NCBI RefSeq assembly: GCF_964204645.1
Contig: NW_027437464.1
Coordinates: forward strand, 17,001 to 81,000
Source: Tubulanus polymorphus
Lineage: Eukaryota; Nemertea; Palaeonemertea; Tubulaniformes; Tubulanidae
Direction of reading: 5' to 3'
Length of the DNA stretch: 64,000 nt
Shown: one piece after another, positions 61,298 to 64,000 of the stretch
How positions within the stretch are numbered: the stretch's first letter is position 1
How the letters are laid out: every line of letters starts with the position of its first letter
Made by a program: the position numbers and the translations under genes
Notes under the pieces: model-generated
Databases searched by the model: none
What the model was told of the DNA's origin: nothing
Seen by the model: the letters and a program-made list of their open reading frames with translations, nothing else

Positions 61298-62466
61298 GTT
61301 CGAAGAAAAAATCAGTCGGCTGCCCGACCGAGGAAGGGATTAGGCTGACGATTAATGATCATAATAACAATAAGGACGACAGTTTGAAGAAGATTGAATC
61401 GATGATGCAATCGATTGCGCAATCGCAGAAGGAACTGGCAAGTAAGGTGGATATTATGTGGAATTCCGGTGTAGACCCGGAGTTCGAAGATTATTCTTCT
61501 GAACAGGACTTGTTCATTACACAGTTCTACAACCCACACTCAATGTCGTGTTCTGACGATGAGGATAATCAGCCTCATGAGTGTCAGCCACCTGGAAAAA
61601 AGGCCATAATTGAACCTGAAGCGTCGAGTTCATCTGCACTCTACGCCGGTATTCGATCGAAGTTGAGAAAGTCCGATAAGACATCTACTGCAGTGGATGG
61701 TGAGTTAGCAGAAATCGTAAATAGGCTATTTCGTGATGGAATAGACGAAGATGCATATAAATCGTTGGCTCAACAATATGACAGACCGGAAAATTGCGAG
61801 ACACTCTGTCAGGTTAGATTAAATCAATTGATTTGGGAAATAGCATCGGCTAAAGCGACATCTCTGGACTCGCGAATGCAAGTCATTCAAAACTGTTTTG
61901 CTAAAGCAGGTACATGTTTAGCACAAAGGAGCTCAAAACTTGAGATGCGACCCATTACAGGGACTGATTGTCTTAATGAAATTACAAACGCACTTGCGTT
62001 TCTAGGTCATGGATTTCATGGACTGTGTTTGAGAAGAAGAGAACTTTTGAAACCAGAGCTTAGACTATGCGCATTTATGCTCTGCGACGTTACCGTACAC
62101 CGAAGAACTTTTCGGTGGTGATATTGAAAAAACGGTTAAGGATATCCGAGATGTAAACAAAGTCGGATCCCACATTCGTCAAGGCTCAGTTTTTACTCGT
62201 GGCCGGGAATTCTCCTTTTCTCGAGGAAGGGGAGGCGGACAGTCTGGTGGTTATAACAGTGCTGGGAACTATAGAAATTTAAACTTTCGCCGGGCTCGAA
62301 TGAGTGGCGCATTCGGGCCGAGGGGAAGAGCCAGTCAGACAAACCAGTCGAAATACAGTCTTTACGGAAAGAAAATGACGAAAAATCAGTAAATCAGGTA
62401 AGCCCTGTTTTTACTAACCCACCAACAGTTACTAACAAATATATAGCCGGAAATTTAAGGCATTAT

Positions 62467-64000
62467 ATGAATAAATGGAGGATGCTTACGTATGATAAAT
62501 TTATTTTGGACACAGTCTATGGATATAAACTAGAGTTTAATAGCCTACAGCTCCCACGGCAGGCATTCATATTTAGGGAACTTAATTTCTCTGAAAGTGA
62601 AAGGATAGTTATCCGTGGGGAACTTAAGAACTTTCAGGAAAAAGGAATTATAGAGACAACATGTCATTCAGACGGCGAATTTTTGTCGAATATTTTTATC
62701 AGACCAAAAAAGGAAGAAGGTCAATTTAGAGTAATCCTCAATCTGAAACGTTTAAATGAGAATATAGCTTACCATCATTTTAAGATGGATACATTTGAAT
62801 CAGTCGTCAAACTGATTACTACAGGTTGTCTTATGCAAACTGTGGATATTAAAGACGCATATTACTGTGTTCCAGTAGCAGTTGAGGATAGGAAATATTT
62901 ACGATTTAAATTCGAGGATACACTTTATCAATTTACGTGCATTCCGAATGGACTTGCATCAGGCCCTCGGGTTTATACAAAAATAGGCAAGCCCGTCTTT
63001 TCAGCTCCAAGACAAATGGGTGTTACTATCTCAACTTACATTGATGATGGGATTGTTATCTCGATTTCGGATGAGCAAGCTTCATTTTCTGGTAATGCTA
63101 CCACAAGTCCCCTAGAGGAAGCAGGATATATTATCAATTATGAAAAATCTAAACTTGAACCGGCATCTGAACGAGAATACCTTGGGTTTATTATAAATTC
63201 GCTGCTCATGACTGTGCAGCTCACAGATAGACGAAAGAAAGGTATCATAGAATGTTGTACTTTCTTATTACAGAATGTCACAGTTGCTATCAGAATGGTG
63301 GCAAGAACCCTGGGGCTCTTGGTGGCAGCATTACCAGGGATGTAGTACGGGCAACTCCACTACCGGTTAACAGAAAGAGAAAAAATTCAAGCATTAAGAA
63401 TGCAAGGAGGTAGTTATGATGCAAATATGAGCTTATCTGAACAGGCTAAGATGGAATTAGCTTGGTGTATTAAAGAAATTCCCACAGGGCACAAGAGAAT
63501 TGCTCGAGAGAACCCTAGTACTGAAATCTTTACAGATGCTTCTTTCGCAGGTTGGGGCGCATCTATGAAGGGTAATAAAACAGGGGGTAGGTGGACCCCA
63601 TATGATATAGTGATCGGAAGAGACTCTATTAATTATCTAGAACTCTTGGCTGGATTTCTAGCACTGAAGTCATTTTGCGGAGATATGGATAACGTACATG
63701 TCCTTCTCAAGATGGATAACACTACTGCCATTTCATATATTAACCACATGGGGGGTTCACAATCACCCCAGCTTAATGCATTGGCATTAGATATTTGGGA
63801 ATGGTGTATAGAGAAAAAGCTGTGGATTTCAGCAGCACATATACCAGGGCATCTCAATGTAGATGCAGATTTCGAGAGCAGGCATTTTCATGACCAAACC
63901 GAATGGATGCTCAATACACAGGTCTTTAATCAATTAATATATTATTTTGGAGAGTTAGAGATTGATCTCTTTGCGTCAAGAGCTAATGCTCAACTGCCAC
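62467..64000 (+). pseudogene. DIRS-like reverse transcriptase / RNase H, one stop, incomplete
   Basis: The first ATG is at 62,467, but the frame is open upstream and overlaps ORF1, as in other DIRS elements. RT motifs in order: NIFIRPKKEEGQFRVILNLK, VDIKDAYYCVPV (catalytic Asp), TCIPNGLASGPRVYTK, and YIDD (catalytic pair), then 'REYLGFIINS'. TAG at 63,343-63,345 interrupts just before YGQLHYRLTEREKIQAL. RNase H follows in the same frame: TDASFAGWGA, YLELLAGFLAL, MDNTTAISYIN and 'HIPGHLNVDADFESR'. 'EIDLFASRAN' at the window edge is typical of DIRS-type polyproteins. Apart from the stop the frame is intact, so decay is slight. Confidence 0.85.

Larger units (their letters stand above)
57083..62392 (+). 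pseudogene. DIRS-like ORF1 (gag-like), split and frameshifted
   Basis: The pieces are 57,083-57,282, then 61,302-62,064 after the LTR element, then 62,066-62,392 in another frame. The N-terminus is polar and Ser/Lys-rich (MDNKESGSVLNTS). A Leu/Ile heptad-like stretch (LKKIESMMQSIAQSQKEL) follows, then an acidic stretch. The block 'RPENCETLCQVRLNQLIWE' matches the conserved core of DIRS gag-like proteins. The C-terminus is Arg/Gly-rich (SRGRGGGQSGG), probably RNA-binding. One base too many near 62,065 shifts the frame just after 'LLKPELR'; reading continues as YAHLCSATLPYTEELFGG. Together about 430 codons. Confidence 0.7.
57083..64000 (+). mobile_element. DIRS-like retroelement, right end outside window
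   Basis: It consists of ORF1 (gag-like) and an overlapping ORF2 with reverse transcriptase and RNase H of the DIRS type. DIRS elements integrate with a tyrosine recombinase rather than an integrase; that gene would lie beyond 64,000. ORF1 is interrupted by an LTR element at 57,283-61,297. A frameshift and a nonsense codon show that this copy is dead. The terminal repeats were not seen. Confidence 0.75.

Overview
The window is animal-type nuclear DNA: AT-rich, intron-bearing, and made almost entirely of transposable elements (TEs) and tandem repeats. No intact host gene was found. hAT, CACTA-like, DIRS-like and THAP-domain sequences, together with the frequent palindrome TAGGCCTA, suggest a marine invertebrate, possibly an echinoderm, hemichordate or similar. 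This is inferred from remembered repeat style and the species cannot be fixed. All identities below come from reading by eye; no alignment or database search was run.

Layout. (1) 1-14,252 and 27,262-44,035 are two copies (A and B) of one recent segmental duplication. Both carry the same nested repeats: non-autonomous elements of about 1.2-1.4 kb with a ~155-bp tandem core and a 3' stem-loop; a 270-bp MITE; a 181-bp MITE; a tandem array of ~2.4-kb units (with 1.76- and 2.09-kb deletion derivatives); a tRNA-like SINE head; a 63-bp CpG-rich minisatellite; and a 27-bp CCAAT-box repeat. Both copies end in a (TA)n tract. (2) 14,277-27,261 separates them. It holds a 5.3-kb element with ACACGTGT-rich ends (15,766-21,053), low-complexity DNA, and divergent copies of the same repeats. 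(3) 44,036-46,576 holds a decayed CACTA/Tnp2-like transposase and an 872-bp element with a 7-bp target duplication, itself carrying a third 181-bp MITE.

(4) 46,577-55,667 is the most notable region. It is a DNA transposon with 28-bp terminal inverted repeats, TATA target duplications and at least 11 copies of a 'GTAACACCAAAGACAT'-like motif near its ends. Its one spliced minus-strand gene (~804 codons) has a basic N-terminus, a Cys/His cluster, an RNase-H-like Asp pattern and a C-terminal Tudor-like region. I recognise the protein only as a recurrent uncharacterised invertebrate family. The gene has three in-frame stops and is split by a 4.5-kb hAT element (50,036-54,533) that left a perfect 6-bp TGGAGA duplication inside the first exon. 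The hAT transposase (5 exons) is also dead: frameshift, stop, and an apparently missing catalytic Asp.

(5) 56,130-56,319 is an orphan THAP zinc-finger exon. (6) From 57,083 to the window end lies a DIRS-like retroelement (gag-like ORF1, RT and RNase H). Its ORF1 is split by a 4.0-kb non-autonomous LTR element with nearly identical 556-bp LTRs and a GTTC target duplication. Filled and empty insertion sites in the window let several insertions be reconstructed exactly, so the region reads as a dated stack of nested insertions followed by a large duplication.
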